From contig JAGVSM010003418.1 in the NCBI GenBank assembly GCA_022494885.1, positions 124,001-188,000 on the forward strand: DNA of 64,000 nt. The letters run 5' to 3'. The stretch comes from Micrasema longulum (taxonomy: Eukaryota; Arthropoda; Insecta; Trichoptera; Brachycentridae). Every line of letters begins with the position of its first letter. Positions within the stretch are counted from its first letter, which is position 1. Below the pieces are notes generated by a model that ran no database searches, was not told the origin of the DNA, and saw only the letters and a program-made list of their open reading frames with translations. This document shows, in pieces, positions 1 through 12,088 of this stretch. The position numbers and the translations under genes are program-made.

Positions 1-780
1 AAATTTAATACATATATTTAGACTAATGTTTCCCATTACGAAATAGAAAAAACAATTCTTGTGTGCATAATGGGGAGTGACATCTTACAATCATTTGTTT
101 ATTTTATTTTTAATTATTAATATTGTCGGTACAACATGTAAATTACAAAAAAAAATACGATGTTTTCAATCAGCGCTACATAAAAAACAATTATAAACAT
201 TATTTTTTACTTCTTTCTTAAATATGTCATATTCCTGACTGACCTTTTTTTCCTTTGTTCATTTCATTAAAGAAAAATATTCCTCAGTAAGTATAATGAC
301 GTGGTGTAGCTGTTTTTAGTTTTTTAATTAAGATTTTTATTATTTTTCAAGTACCGATTACCGGATTCATCAGTCTGGTACCATCGTTTAAGAAGTTTAC
401 ATTTAGCGAGAAAATCAAAGTTAGACAGCAGGAAATCTACTGGTAAATCTACTTTTGTAGCAACAATTCACGGACAGTGTATACTTGTAATGCCGTATTA
501 AACAGACTTCATGAACTCGGCCATAGTATCTGATATATTTAGTGTAGGGTATTGTTCCTATAGAACAAACCTTTTGAACTTTTTCAAAGATGGTGAATGG
601 TAATTATATTTATTTATTCATACATTTCATAATATATACTGTTTTTCGTTCACTTTGCCCAGCTGTATGAAACAGTACTTATGATTTTTTTGTTAGATTA
701 CTTTTAAATATTTTATTATTTAATTTTGCTTTTTACATTTATACTTGAATTGTTTAAACTTTCTACTAAATATGATGTAT
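1..780. other. AT-rich intergenic sequence
   Basis: Very AT-rich with many short A and T runs. No open frame of note, no tRNA-like box and no recognisable repeat edge was seen. Confidence 0.5.
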
Positions 781-796
781 AATTTTTAGGTTATTT

Positions 797-963
797 TTTA
801 AAATATAAATCTTGTATAATTTTTAGGTTTAATTTTTTTTATAAATCTTGGGTTTAAGGAAATTTATGTTTTAAAAAAAATATATACATTAAGCCAAATA
901 TGTTGGTATTATAAATTTTTGTAAAGGCAGGTTTGCCGTTTATGTCAATAAAATAAAATAAAA
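797..963 (+). repeat. Dispersed repeat C, probable LINE 3' tail
   Basis: About 160 bp that recurs in inverted orientation at 13292-13450. It ends with 'aggcaggtttgccgtttatg' followed by an (AAATA)n tail. A short hairpin followed by a simple-repeat tail is usual for the 3' end of a CR1/RTE-type LINE. No coding part is present, so the class is inferred. Confidence 0.5.
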
Positions 964-1759
964 TTAAGTTGTCGTTATTCAAGAATTTTTATTAGGACAA
1001 TATTTATTTCGACAGGTGAATTATTATAAAAATGTAATTCGTCATTTAGGTATGTTAATATTTTTAAATAAACGCTCAGCAAAGTAAAGAACATAAAAAA
1101 ATATTTTAGACAATTGTATATTTTAAAATAATTGTCTATAAAATAATTAAATGTTGTACCATGCCTTATACTCGTACCTACATTTTCCAAGTAATGTGTA
1201 GGCATTAGGTGTAAAATGGTTGAAAAATCTGAAAATAAAATGTTTATTTAATTGCATTAAATAATTCTTATTAATTATTTATGATTAAAACTGATCGGAA
1301 AGAACTGATCACGACATGCGTGCAGATACTTTCCAAGTAGCAATAATAATAAAAAATCTGTAAAAATTAGGTCTAAAACGAATTTGCATAGTAGGCTGAC
1401 GACATTGTTAATCTTTCCACAGGGCATATGACCCGGGCATTTAAATTAGAAACAACATTATTAAAAAACGCATTAACATCGACGTCATGAAAGTTTGATT
1501 GTGTGTATTCTGCACCATTCACCGCGTAATATAATACGGTTTTTAATAAAAAGCGCATGCAGTGGAATTCGAGACGATAAAAATAATATATATTTTGACG
1601 ACACGGAAGCGTCTGTCAGTCTGATTTTTTTTTGTTACATTTGTTTTGAATGTCTTACGCAGCCGTCATGTCGAGAAAAGAATTTAATTAAAACGCTTGC
1701 AACTGAAATGTTTTTGTCAGCTTGGCTACATATTTTTACTACAGGTATATTTAAAGTAT

Positions 1760-1851
1760 CCGCCTAGTTGCGCAATGATTTGTGTATTTGACGACAATGC
1801 GTCAGGTCTCGGGTTCGATTTCCGGTAAAGTTGACATGAAATATTTAGTTG
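1760..1851 (+). mobile_element. Degenerate tRNA-headed SINE fragment
   Basis: Contains a near-perfect RNA polymerase III B box (GGTTCGATTTCC, about 1812-1823). The upstream A-box region is poorly kept. The rest decays into A-rich sequence. It resembles the heads of the other SINEs in the window and does not fold as a functional tRNA. Confidence 0.4.
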
Positions 1852-1929
1852 TCTTAGAGGAAAAAAGACCTAAGAGAAAAATACCTAGTATATCCATTGA
1901 AACCAACTAGTTTAAAACGTTTTTTTTTA

Positions 1930-2700
1930 TTTTAGGAGGATATCCAATGTCGATACTAAGATTAATAAACTTGAGTCATTTTTCTCAAACCTATGATAGT
2001 ATGTCTATTATATGGTACCAATATCCAATACAGGAAATCTATAAAAAATCTAGGAGTACTAATGGATGAACATTTATGCTGGCGAGCTTATGCTAATAAA
2101 GTAAGCCGCAAAATATTGTTCAGTATACACTCACTTAGAAGGTTGCAAAAATTCTTACCCATGATAACAAATGCTCACTCGCACAAGCATTACTACTACC
2201 CATTCTAGATTACGCTGATGTTTTCATGACTGATTTAAGCTGTGAGCGACTCGATAAACTTAAACGACTTTAGAATACATGCATAAGGTATATATTTGGT
2301 CTTAGAAAATGTGATCACATTTCTTATTATCGTAGGCAACTAAAATGGCTCAATATTGGACAGTGGAGAGACTATCACTCCCTCTCACTGATGTTCACCG
2401 TACTTCATAGTCCAAACGCACCTATATACCTCAGTGAAAAAATTCAACGCTTATCAATTCATGGATTACCTATTCGTTCTAATTTTCAAGGCACCTTTTT
2501 ACTACACATCCACAATTCCTCTTTCTTATCTAACTCATTTGGTCTCCCGCGGCTCGACTGTGGAATCATCCCCCATACACTATCAAAGATGTTACTAGAG
2601 TATTTCTGTTTGAATCACATCTGAAGAAACATCTTTTTTTCCTTATTTAATCTCTCCTCCTTTCCTCTTTCCTCTTTATTCCTTTTTTTCATTAAGTAAT
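1930..2700 (+). mobile_element. LINE family 1 reverse transcriptase C-terminal remnant
   Basis: Translated pieces in shifting frames give SIKNLGVLMDEHLCW, KILFSIHSLRRLQKFLP, LPILDYADV, RQLKWLNI and LHSPNAPIYLSEKIQRLSIH. These are typical of the region after the RT fingers/palm in CR1/jockey-like non-LTR retrotransposons. Stops and frameshifts break the frame several times, so this is a dead 5'-truncated copy. A pyrimidine-rich 3' UTR follows (2630-2700). A second copy lies on the minus strand at 61425-62230 with the same protein and UTR features. Confidence 0.8.
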
Positions 2701-2715
2701 AATATTGATTTAATA

Positions 2716-3270
2716 TTGATAATACCCGAAAAAAAATCATCTTCAAAAATCTTTAGACTAGATCCTCAACACATAGACAACTCAAACAAATACAAACTAA
2801 AACCACTTTCGGACAAATGGATTTTGAGTATTATTCAATTAAAATCTATAACCTACTTCCACTATCTATTAAAACAATTAGTAACGAGAAAATATTTAAA
2901 AAGGCTATAAAAAAATGGATAGTGGAGCTGGTAGAAGTAAAATGGATTGTCTCATTCGCCCATACCAATATTGAATCAACTGCTCCACGAGTGTATATCT
3001 TATGTTATGTTAGGTTTTTGTTATTTTCATTGTGTGTTTTGTAATATAAATAATAAAGATGTACATAAATACATTGTTTTTAAAACTGTCTGAATATTTG
3101 TTAATTATCTTTGTTTTTTTTTAAAGTTAGTCTTCTTTGTATATTCTCAAATGTAATAAAAAAAAAGTATATTGTTAAGTGTCCTCGGCACGGGAAACCC
3201 CAGTGAGGTCACATTATTTTTATTATTAATTATAGTTTGTAAGCAAAAAATATGAATAAATAAATAAAAT
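2716..3270 (+). mobile_element. LINE family 2, C-terminus and 3' UTR
   Basis: Frames overlapping at 2716-3044 encode NKYKLKPLSDK, then DFEYYSIKIYNLLPLSIK and EKIFKKAIKKW. This is the usual end of a LINE polymerase ('IKIYN.LP ... FKKALKKWL'). The 3' UTR carries the hairpin-like segment 'gtcctcggcacgggaaaccc' (about 3180) and ends in a (AAATA)n-type tail near 3270. The UTR recurs inverted at 50055-50160, confirming it is a dispersed element. Confidence 0.7.
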
Positions 3271-4107
3271 AAACCCTCGTATAACACTAGAGTGGTCCAG
3301 ATTCTGGAAATTATTTAAGAATAACACTATTTTTTTATATTCAAACGTCATTTTTAAAACCCTCATATATCACTGCGGAATACTGTTTTTTGATACACCT
3401 TAAGAATTCCTAATAAGGCGGTGCAGTAGAAATTTTGGTGGGGATTAATATCTGTTTCATTCGGACACAGTCCTATCTACCTCATTCAAAAGGGACAGAG
3501 TCATGGGATTTTTATACCATGCTGTAATGATATGCTATTGCGCCATACACATAGGAAACCACGCGTGATACCTTCTTACGAGCACTAGAGGTAATCCGTA
3601 GAGTAATTTGACTTAGCGATGAAACCTGTCAAGTTAAAGCTATAAGGTGTACCCGGTATTTGGTGACGTAATATGACCTTACTAGGCCCGCTTCACTATT
3701 CCCCGAGCGATATAAATGCAGACAAATTATAAAGCTCATCATCATAAAATGCTAAATTCTCTTACGTTAAACTTTCTTTGCTTTATTGTTGTTCTGAATA
3801 TATAATTTTTTTAATGTTAATATTATTTCAATCTCTCATTGAATTATAGTAACTCCTGGACCGCGAATATCTTCAAGTTTTGAGGTAGGTACATTGGTAT
3901 GTACCACTGAATAGATTAATATTTCTGTGGTATGTACCGACGGTACACATATCTTCTCAATAAAAGTAAATTAAATTACAATTTATTTCATTTTTAATCG
4001 TTCTGAGGTGGCCAGATTTTTCTTAAAAGCCTATTTAAAATAGAAAGAGAAATAAGTAAATTTTGAAGTAGAATTGATTCTGAAATAACTGCCAGTTTTG
4101 AATCCGA
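3271..4107. other. Intergenic, no gene seen
   Basis: No convincing frame. The stretch 3768-3880 resembles both flanks of the element B copy at 14.8-15.3 kb (shared 'taaact..ctttattgttctgaatat' and 'actcctggaccgcgaat'), so it is part of an older dispersed repeat of unknown class. Confidence 0.4.
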
Positions 4108-4164
4108 GCGGCTAGATGCAGGGGAAAGGTGCTGCCTTATTAACATATAAGAGCATCTAGCCGC
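4108..4164. repeat. 57-bp hairpin
   Basis: A perfect 12-bp inverted repeat: gcggctagatgc at 4108-4119 and gcatctagccgc at 4153-4164, with a 33-bp loop. It lies directly before an 85-bp tandem duplication. It may be the end of a MITE; no partner end was recognised. Confidence 0.6.
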
Positions 4165-4166
4165 AA

Positions 4167-4340
4167 AAACATTGCCACCTTAAAAAATATATTTATTTTT
4201 TTAATACATATTTTCTATTTCATCTGTTTTACTATCTTCCTGTGTGTACGTAAACATTGCCACCATAAAAAATACATTTATTTTTATAATACATATTTTA
4301 TTTTTCATCTGTTTTACTATCTTCCTGTGTGTGCGTATCG
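4167..4340. repeat. Tandem duplication, about 85-bp unit x2
   Basis: 'aaacattgccacc' at 4168 recurs 85 bp later, and the following AT-rich stretch through 'catctgttttactatcttcc' and 'tgtgtgt' is repeated almost unchanged. Only a few substitutions separate the units, so the duplication is fairly young. Confidence 0.75.
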
Positions 4341-4929
4341 ATATGTCAAAAAAACCTGCTTTGTAAAAACTCGGTAGATAAATAAGTTAAGCATACCGTC
4401 TTGGTAATTGTCAAAAATCATGTTGAAGCAAAAAAATTTTGCTTGAATTGAGTTTATAATCCTTTTTAAGTGGCCACTTTTTATCACAAAGTCTATTTAA
4501 AATATAAATAAGAACTACTTTAAATTAGTATGGAACGCAGAGTTAATTTTCGGCGTCATTATTGGTTGAATTCGATCATATGACATCGAGATAAAAAGTC
4601 GGTAGAAAATGTGTATATTTGTATGAAAATTAAAAATATCTTCGTCTGTAACTTGTAATTGAACCGTTAAGAAAAAAAATGCTGAAATAGATACTATTTT
4701 AAAATTGAGGATAAATGTTAACTTCTTATTGTAATACGGGCCCTGGGAATGTAATACGTTTGGATAATACATTGTAATATATTTTGTATTATATGATTTA
4801 TAAATAAAAAAATTAAAATATATACAGGTATACAATACTATACGTAAAAATTTCCATAATTAATAATTTGACAATAGTATTATTAAAGCAGTTTTCGTCT
4901 TGCGGGGAGTATTCATATGAAATATAATA

Positions 4930-5087
4930 TCGTCATCGTCATTCCCTTTCCGCACCTAACGATGCATAGGGCACGGAATTGGTACATCAAACGCATGTAT
5001 CTTGATCATTTTTGTTACATAAAGGTAAGATGATCAGTCTTTTGCTTTGGTACCGATCCAGGAAATATGAAATAATCTAGAATAAAG
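4930..5087 (-). mobile_element. SINE family 2, 5'-truncated
   Basis: Reads on the minus strand as the body and tail of the family seen complete at 43979-44245: '..ggtacc..agac tgat..cttacctt' and the 3' block ending 'ggtgcggaaagggaatgac'. The tRNA-like head is missing. Confidence 0.6.
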
Positions 5088-5750
5088 ACATAATTTTAAA
5101 TAAATTATTAGATAAAATGCTATAAATAATCAACCCAGGGGAAAAGTATGAAATATTTTATTTTTTATTTTTGGAGCGAATTTAACCAATAATGATATTT
5201 GAGAGTTCAGTAAAACCAAACGCAACTAACCAATAAAACGCGAGGTGAAAAAAAAAAGGTTTTGTATTAAAAATAAATATCAGAAATAATTATATCACAA
5301 GGGTACCGTATTTTTCATTTTTAATAACAGGGACTTGGAAGTGTTGCAGACGACAAATAATCTCCAGAAAAAATACATTGAAAAGAATCCGGGACGGTTA
5401 GTATTGAAAGCAGGTAGAGTTAGTAGGAGATTTTTTCTCTGCAAGGTTTATTTTTGTAAGAAACTGTGTAAATCGCTCAGAAGAGTAAATATAACGATTT
5501 TAGGCGTGAAAACATCTTCTATGTCGCGCATCGCAATTCCGTTTTACCCTCCCTGTTATTCCGGTAAAGGGGGAATTTCCGTACAGTCAACCCCCTTAAC
5601 TTCAATCACGTTTAACCCTATTCCTTGACAATAAACTCAATGCCTATTTGAGTCAAGAATAAGGATTTCAATCACAAATTAACAGGTTTTTTGCACGGTC
5701 AAAAAATATAAATGTATGCGTCATGTGATTATCAATGACCAGAATATCAA
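5088..5750. other. Intergenic, no gene supported
   Basis: The longest open stretch (about 5335-5628) begins only with a non-ATG codon and shows no family likeness, so I do not call it. The part around 5540-5600 is GC-richer ('ggggaatttccgtacagtc') and faintly resembles the 'ttaattccgtac' motif of the element at 35317-35723. Confidence 0.4.
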
Positions 5751-5751
5751 T

Positions 5752-5920
5752 GGCCTCCGTGGTGCAGTGGTCAAGACGCTTGACTCACACACGGAAGGTT
5801 CCGGGTTCGATTCCCGGTGAGAACACAAAAAAATAAATGTGATATTTCTCAAGCCTGGGTGATATGTGATGTAATTCACAACGGTACTTAGGTCTCCTGG
5901 CCTGTTGTTGTGCAAAAAAA
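5752..5920 (+). mobile_element. SINE family 1, nearly complete
   Basis: The tRNA-like head has an A box (TGGTGCAGTGG, about 5760) and a perfect B box (GGTTCGATTCC, about 5803). A body 'atgtgatatttctcaagcct' and a tail 'cctggcctgttgttgtgc' follow, then A-rich sequence. The acceptor and anticodon stems do not form a proper tRNA and conserved non-tRNA sequence follows, so it is a SINE. Other copies: 13843-14005 (-), 18394-18520 (+), 54179-54330 (+). Confidence 0.8.
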
Positions 5921-6917
5921 ATATATTTAAAAAAATATATTAAAAAATATATATATATATGTATATTATAAAAAAATATTATTGACAGATCTACCTACAT
6001 ATACGATTAATTCTGGCATTATTAAAAACTTAGAAATACGAGTACGAAGTACGAAATTCTAGTTAACTAAATCAATAGTACATAGGCAATGTTGCAGTAT
6101 TCACCCACAAAACAATAAATTAATGCGATAAATCATTTTTTTTTTAAACATATAAAACCAGAGATAAAAAGGATACATGACCAATGCGGGGAAAAAAGAG
6201 TCTAAAAACTCATTTTACTATTTGACATTGTATATTGAGTGACCAGAATAAAAAGTAAATAGTAAGCTTAAACATGTTTGAATCCACCAAAAAAATACTT
6301 CCTTGATTTTTTTGGCGTTGCAAGTAGCATGTGATGTAAATTAAAATGTTTATGTCAGTTGTTGAAATATATGTTTTTTTTTCAAAAGCCGATAGAAATG
6401 ATTTAATACAAAAGTATATCGCGGTATGGGGTAAATATAGTAATCGTAATGTACTTTTGTACGAGAAAAATTCCAAGTAAAGTTTCCGAATGCTGCATGT
6501 CCATTAAAACATCTTTTATATATTTGTTTTTTTCGGAGATGTACTAAGTATAAACTTTACGCGGTTTTAATTTTAAAACAACCCCTAATTCTAAAAATAT
6601 CCATTGAGGTAATAGAAGACAGAGAAACGGAGAGAGAGAGGGGGAACGAGATAGGGGATGCTGCGGTGCGTCACCGGTGATGACGTCACAATCTCTATCA
6701 AACTCGGTAATAAATCTAATATGTAAACAAAATTTTATTATGTTCGCCTGATGCGGTTCTTAGAAGCGATTTTCGCTTCATAATACTAAAGCCTCCAGTG
6801 ATAAAAGAGAAAACATACATACCTACATGGTGTTTTTGATAAACCGCAAAAACATTTTATATCTTCATGCACCGCGTGGTATATTAAGAAAGCGTGTTTG
6901 TTCGATTCCCGACATAC
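5921..6917. other. Intergenic, no gene seen
   Basis: AT-rich, with a purine-rich stretch (gagagagagaggggg) near 6630-6656. A B-box-like 'gttcgattcccgac' at about 6900 is probably the last trace of a SINE head. Nothing else was recognised. Confidence 0.4.
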
Positions 6918-7213
6918 TACACTCCAACTATGCGGATTAATTAGTGCCAGACGTTATCCGGATATGCAGAAATCCGAATAGTCAGATTAATAATGAAATC
7001 AAGGCAATGTTTTAAAAGAAAACTCAACATTTACTTTTTTACTGCTTTTAAAATAACACAGCGAATTGGAATCATATTAAAAACTTACTTAAACATTTCC
7101 AGCAAAGTTATTCGCTTTGACGAAGACGCGTCTTTTACTATTTTATTTTCTGATAACGATCCGAATATTTGACAATCCGGATGACTGAAGTTCGAATAAA
7201 CGGAGTTCTACTG
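6918..7213 (-). mobile_element. pogo/Tigger-like MITE
   Basis: Right end 'aataaacggagttctactg' followed by TA; left end 'ccaactatgcggattaatta'. Both match the opposite ends of the element at 17837-18053. The internal sequence is AT-rich and non-coding. Ends of the form CAGTAGAACTCNGTTTATNC next to TA fit the pogo group of Tc1/mariner elements. It would need a transposase from elsewhere. Confidence 0.65.
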
Positions 7214-7302
7214 TATTTTAAAAAAGTGTTTTTACACATCAACATTTCATATTCCCTGGAACGTTCGCACTTTCACGTTACAAAAAAAACAATCGAGGTA
7301 AG

Positions 7303-7370
7303 CTACGGTTGGTGTCCCAATGCAGTGCCTAATGCACCATTAGGTGCAGATAGAGAAATGATAATGACGA
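7303..7370 (+). mobile_element. SINE family 2, 3' end fragment
   Basis: 'ggttggtgtcccaatgcagt' and 'atgcaccattaggtgcagat' match the 3' block of family 2 at 44180-44240. The hairpin 'tgcaccattaggtgca' is preserved. Confidence 0.6.
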
Positions 7371-7859
7371 ATTCTCTTACTCTTCTATTGTAATCAAGGG
7401 CTTGGAATCACGAAAGAAAATGATAAATGACTTAATTTTTACAATACTTAGCGATAATATATTCTAACGTAGGAGATATTTAAAGGAGGAATGCATTACA
7501 TTATCATATTATGTACATTATGTATGAAGATCATTTATGTTTGTACTATAATCTAAAGACATCCGTGGGAGTAAATATTAGACACAAACATGCAATGCAA
7601 ACTGACAACGCATCTGATGCAACAATATTCGTTATCAAACATATATTGTATGTTCACCTTTATCTATTATTTCCTGCACTATTGAACACAATACGCAATT
7701 AAAAGTGCTGCGGACGAAAGAAAATAGGTACTCAAGTACCAAGTACGCAAATATTTGTTTTGATTTAAATCAAACATTTGTCATTTATACAAAAATCTTT
7801 TATGTTAGATTTGATGGAAGCAACGGTGACTTGATTGTGACATTCAAAATCTTGACACA

Positions 7860-8090
7860 GCAATGATTACTATGAATAGTAGCAGTCATCTCGGAGGTCA
7901 TACATTAAAATTGAACACTGCCTTCGAAACATCCAACCCCAGGAATAACTTCCTGATAAGCCAAGCTGTGGAGAAATGGCATAACCTTTTCGGAAAGGTG
8001 ATTGGTGCACGCTCGGATGTTCAAAACGTTCAAAAACCGCTTAGACCCTAGACGCACACATAAATGTACACATGTTTCACATTTATATTT
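7860..8090 (+). mobile_element. LINE family 3 C-terminal remnant
   Basis: A frame from 7863 gives HTLKLNTAFETSNPRNNFLI, then SQAVEKWHNLF and ARSDVQNVQKPL. These match the usual end of L2/CR1-like polymerases ('..RNFFSQRVVNLWNKLP..VV.A.SVN.FK'). Only the last 60 or so residues remain and there is no intact RT core. Confidence 0.65.
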
Positions 8091-8495
8091 TCAAATTTTA
8101 AAACACAATGCATAAGCTTAATGCTGCTAGTGATTATAATATTAATTATTGCGATGACGTCGATATTTTTTTTAATGGCTTGGTACTGCGGCACATTACT
8201 TTCTATGGACTGACGACGCGTCGGTAAGATCAGGGATAGTAATGTAAAACTACGAAGTCGAAAAATTCGAAAGTCGTTAACGTCTTTTATCGAGATGATT
8301 ATTTAGAATTAAAGTTATTCATTTTTACATTTTAATCGTTTACAACCTAATCTTTTGTGCGGATATTTGACATAATCTGAACATGTTGTGTGGTTCTGGT
8401 AGAATTATTTTGAGCATTATTATTATTTATTACATTTTGGTTGCTACGAACAAAAATAAATTGCGATATTTTTAGGATTCTAATCAACCGAGGTA
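8091..8495. other. Intergenic, no gene seen
   Basis: AT-rich sequence without a coding frame or recognised repeat. Confidence 0.4.
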
Positions 8496-8620
8496 CGAAG
8501 GGCTAACTTAAGCCCGTAGGGGCGATGAATCGATGCCCGGGGGGCCGATAGAATGAGACCCGAGGGGCCGACTATTCTACCATGTAACAGTCGGCGACAG
8601 CCCACTTTATCTTGCTAGTT
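8496..8620. repeat. GC-richer repeat D
   Basis: A small GC-rich patch containing 'catgtaacagtcggcgacag'. A near match with a similar upstream GC-rich context lies at 33540-33650. The class is unknown and no coding likeness was seen. Confidence 0.4.
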
Positions 8621-8814
8621 AGTTATGAAAACCTTATTCTCGTATAAGTTCATTCAACTTAAATATTTTTTTAACCATTAAAATAAGATAAAACCACTTC
8701 TTTTTTAACCACTTATTTTTTTACCGATCGCTTTCGAAGCTACACAAACTCCCTTATCTTACAAATATAATATTTAGTAGTAAAACCAATGTTAAAAATA
8801 AAATTGGATCATAT

Positions 8815-8965
8815 TCATTAGGCGCCTTTGAGGTGATTTTCGTAAAAATAGCGCTATATATTTAAATATATATAAAGTATACTTCCTTCTATATCCCATC
8901 TATCCCACCTGCTGACAAGCCTCAAAATAGAGGCTAAGCGGGTTATTCCTTTAAAAAACAACAAA
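8815..8965 (+). mobile_element. CR1-like LINE 3' tails
   Basis: 'gcgcctttgaggtgattttc' followed by 'gtaaaaatagcgctatata' (8821-8862) matches the 3' terminus of the LINE at 59258-59760. About 60 bp on, 'caagcctcaaaatagaggct' forms a short hairpin of the kind found at LINE ends. No coding sequence remains. Confidence 0.55.
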
Positions 8966-9724
8966 AAATACCATGAAGCTCGTGGAGCATCGAAACCGGT
9001 CGGTTTTATTTTTTTAATTGGTTAAAATCAAAGATTTTCATTTTAATTATAATAAATAACCGAGGTCAGCGCTTCAAATATAAAAATAAAAATGTGAATT
9101 TTTCAACAGTTTGGAAAGGGCTCAAATAGAAATAATACACGGAAGAAAGTTGGTTACGAACATTATCTAACCTGTATTGCTAAATGCCTCAATAAAATCA
9201 TTTATCTTATATAACAAAATCTTGATTCTGGCATAAGGTAGTCATTAGATATTTCACGCTCGATTTCTCCAAAAAGGTATAATTTTCTTAGTCAGCAGTT
9301 TTAGTAAAGAAATGTCTATCATTTTCATCGTCTGTAAATCAGAAAAATATATTTCTTGTAGAGATCATGACTAAATTTTCAGGTAGTAGGTACTTAATGA
9401 CGTTTACTTAAATGAGATTGAAATATACTGCGGCAAGTATTTGTAGTGGAAAATAAATAGGCAGGTATTTACTCAATTGGATGGAAAATGTTTTCATAGT
9501 TGAATTGATTTACAATAAGTAAATGCCTACCTGACGATAATTATATTTTTTAAATATAAAATAACAAAGTACATAGGTATCCTAGAACATTATAACAAGC
9601 ACCTACTATTGATCAATTTTGTTTTCACTGTTTCTTATTACGATTTGTTATATTTGTTCCATAAAAATAATATTATGTTTTAATTGATTCTTTGTTTTTC
9701 ACAATAAACTTGTCTTACATTTCT
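8966..9724. other. Intergenic, no gene seen
   Basis: AT-rich sequence, no coding frame, no repeat edge recognised. Confidence 0.4.
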
Positions 9725-9800
9725 AGGTTTATTTTATTTATTTTATTTTATTTTCTTTCTGTTGACGCCCATGGGGCTTTTACATTATACATACTATATA
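9725..9800 (-). mobile_element. LINE 3' tail
   Basis: On the minus strand it reads 'gtaaaagccccatgggcgtc' and then an (AAATA)n tail. The GCCCC/GGGC hairpin plus tail matches the pattern at 41893-41930 and 25410-25445, where 'aaaagccc..gggcg' also precedes a simple tail. Confidence 0.5.
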
Positions 9801-11140
9801 ATAAGAAAAAGCTACACATTAAACATAATTAACATTTTATCAAATATAAAAATTAAAAAAAAAAAAATAATAATTTAAAAATAAAGTTACATAGTTAACA
9901 TAATACACTATTAAGACATAATAATACATACATTATATTATGTTTATAATATAAGGCATAGTAGGATTAAAATAAAACATTATTATTTTATTATTTTTTT
10001 TACACCGGTAAACTAAACTTTAAAGTGAAGTTATCCAAAATGTTGAAAACTGAAAAAGGGTTTTATAAACTAAAAAAATAAAACATAATACGGGCTAACT
10101 TTTAAGTATACATAAATACGATCGAAGATTTATTGACTAGACTCCGTCGCGTCGGTAAAATATGCAGAATATTTTAACTTTATTATTTCTCCCTTGCGTT
10201 TATTTTTTTTAATTGATATAAATTATCATTATTATAAGAATATGTTTGTTATTATTTTGTTGTAATTTTTCTAGTTGTTAAGTTTTATCTTTCTTTATAG
10301 ATATTACTGTAAGTTTCTCTTTTCTGTTAAATGGGCGCTATCAGGTTTTTGGTGTGTTTTTTCTCCAAGTGCCTATTTCAATTTATGTTGGAATTTTTTT
10401 ATATTATTCTCGTACATTTATTTTTGCTTTCTATTGTTTGTATCTATATTGTTATTCCTCTGTTTGTGTTGTTTTTATGTTTATTGTAAATTAGTGAAAC
10501 TTGTTTTTGGCTAATATTACCATGTTTTGGTATAAGGTCCAAGTAAAGGAAAAAAAAGCACCAACGTACAATTAAACTTATATTAAGCAGAATCGAAAAA
10601 GTACTTAGTTTAACATACCTTCTAGTTATTTATTATTTCAAATATTTTGATACACTTTCATTTTAAGATCACAGTATTTAAAAAAAAACACCATTAATTT
10701 TAATTTTAGTTATTCTTTACACACTAATCAAATACCACAACAACCATATAATATGAGGAAAACTGTTCCTCGTTCCATATTGCGAGGGCGTCTGGCCTTT
10801 AAAACAGTCGAACCTTTGTAGATCACAATAACTAAAAGGCACTCAGTCAAAATGTTTCACAACCACCATAAAGTGTTTAAGACGACACAAAAATAAAAAA
10901 ATACCCTTTCTGCGTGTACTGAAATCTTAACGAAATGCTTGCCTGTTAGGAATCGGGATAACCCCACGAAAAATATTTTAACAGACTTAATTATGCAGTT
11001 ACCAAAAAATACTATTATTTTGCGTGGTACAAAAACGAGCTGTTCGTTTGAAAGCTTTGGATAACTTCGATGTAGAATTTATTGAGATTTTTTACGCATT
11101 CGCACATAGGATGCAGTAATGTTAAATGTTGATAATTCGA
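9801..11140. other. Intergenic, no gene supported
   Basis: Extremely AT-rich. A 79-codon frame at 10275-10514 (+) is almost wholly hydrophobic because it is T-rich; it has no homologue I recognise and I treat it as chance. Confidence 0.4.
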
Positions 11141-11285
11141 AGAGCAATATGGGGAAAACCGGGACTAAGGGTGTGAAGGTCCCTCTGAGTGAGTCACGGG
11201 GTTTTCTTCCCCCGAAAGGAAACTACCCCTAACTACCCCCACCACTGTTAGGCCTCATCACCCCAACATCTAGTGTCGGTATGTA
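11141..11285. other. GC-richer patch, unidentified
   Basis: C-rich runs such as 'aactacccctaactaccccc' stand out from the AT-rich surroundings. No frame is convincingly coding. It could be a decayed element or part of an exon. Confidence 0.3.
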
Positions 11286-11691
11286 TTATATTACGCAGCT
11301 ATATAATTTATGTGGCGTGTTATAATAATATAAAGGTGCGTGTGCACGCGTGCAATCGTTTCTTAATATTAGATTTGAATATAAACTCACAAATTAAATG
11401 TGTTTCCACGACCGTTATGGATTCTGAACGATAAGTCACAGGTGAAACGTTATTAGAATATTATAACACAACGAAGCAGAAAACCTCTTGTACCTAGTAC
11501 CGAATATATTTTCAATCATATAAAAGTAAATACTGAGTGGGAGAAATTGAATCAGATTGTTTTAAAATAGAAAATGCAATCAAAATAAAGTACAAAATTT
11601 TATAAAACATCGAAACAAAATTACAGACATTTTATTTGACTAATTTTGGACATTTCGACCACTTTTTTAATATTGTTTATATTTCATTCAT

Positions 11692-11935
11692 TCATTCAAC
11701 CCTTTTCCACATCTAATAGTGAATAGGGCACTGCATTGGTATACCAATCTCGGTGTATTTTGATATTTTTTGTTAGATAAAGGTAAGATATCAGTCTTAC
11801 GCTTCAGGTATCAGGCCAGGTACTATGAATTATTCTAGTGAAAAACACATTTTCATATAAATATTTCATGTCAACCATGTCGGCAATCGAACCTGAGAGC
11901 TCTTGCACGGTAGGCATACACGCTGACCACTTAAT
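11692..11935 (-). mobile_element. SINE family 2, near full length
   Basis: Minus strand: head with B box (GGTTCGATTGCC), then 'atgaaatatttatatgaaaa', 'gtacctggcctgatacctga', 'gtaagactgatatcttacct' and a tail ending 'ggaaaagggttgaatga'. The order matches 43979-44245. The A box is partly degraded. Confidence 0.7.
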
Positions 11936-12088
11936 ACGAGATCGACAAAATTGTTTGTATTTAGTAATTATTAATTTTATGATCTATACATTTTCTAATT
12001 AAAAATTTTCTGAAAACTTAAAACCGCCTAATTATTTGTGTTATTATAAAGAGAATAGAGTTTTCAATTTCATTTATTTTTTTATTTT

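Noticed and set aside
3768..3880. Empty insertion site for element B
   Set aside because: The flanks resemble those at 14.8 and 15.3 kb, but the match also includes the last bases of element B, so the boundary does not behave as a clean empty site.
5752..5825. tRNA gene at the SINE family 1 head
   Set aside because: A and B boxes are present, but acceptor and anticodon stems do not pair properly and the same head is joined to the same non-tRNA body at several places, as in a SINE.
10275..10514. Hydrophobic 79-residue membrane protein
   Set aside because: It is a by-product of a T-rich stretch; only Phe, Leu, Tyr, Cys and Val dominate and there is no supporting signal.
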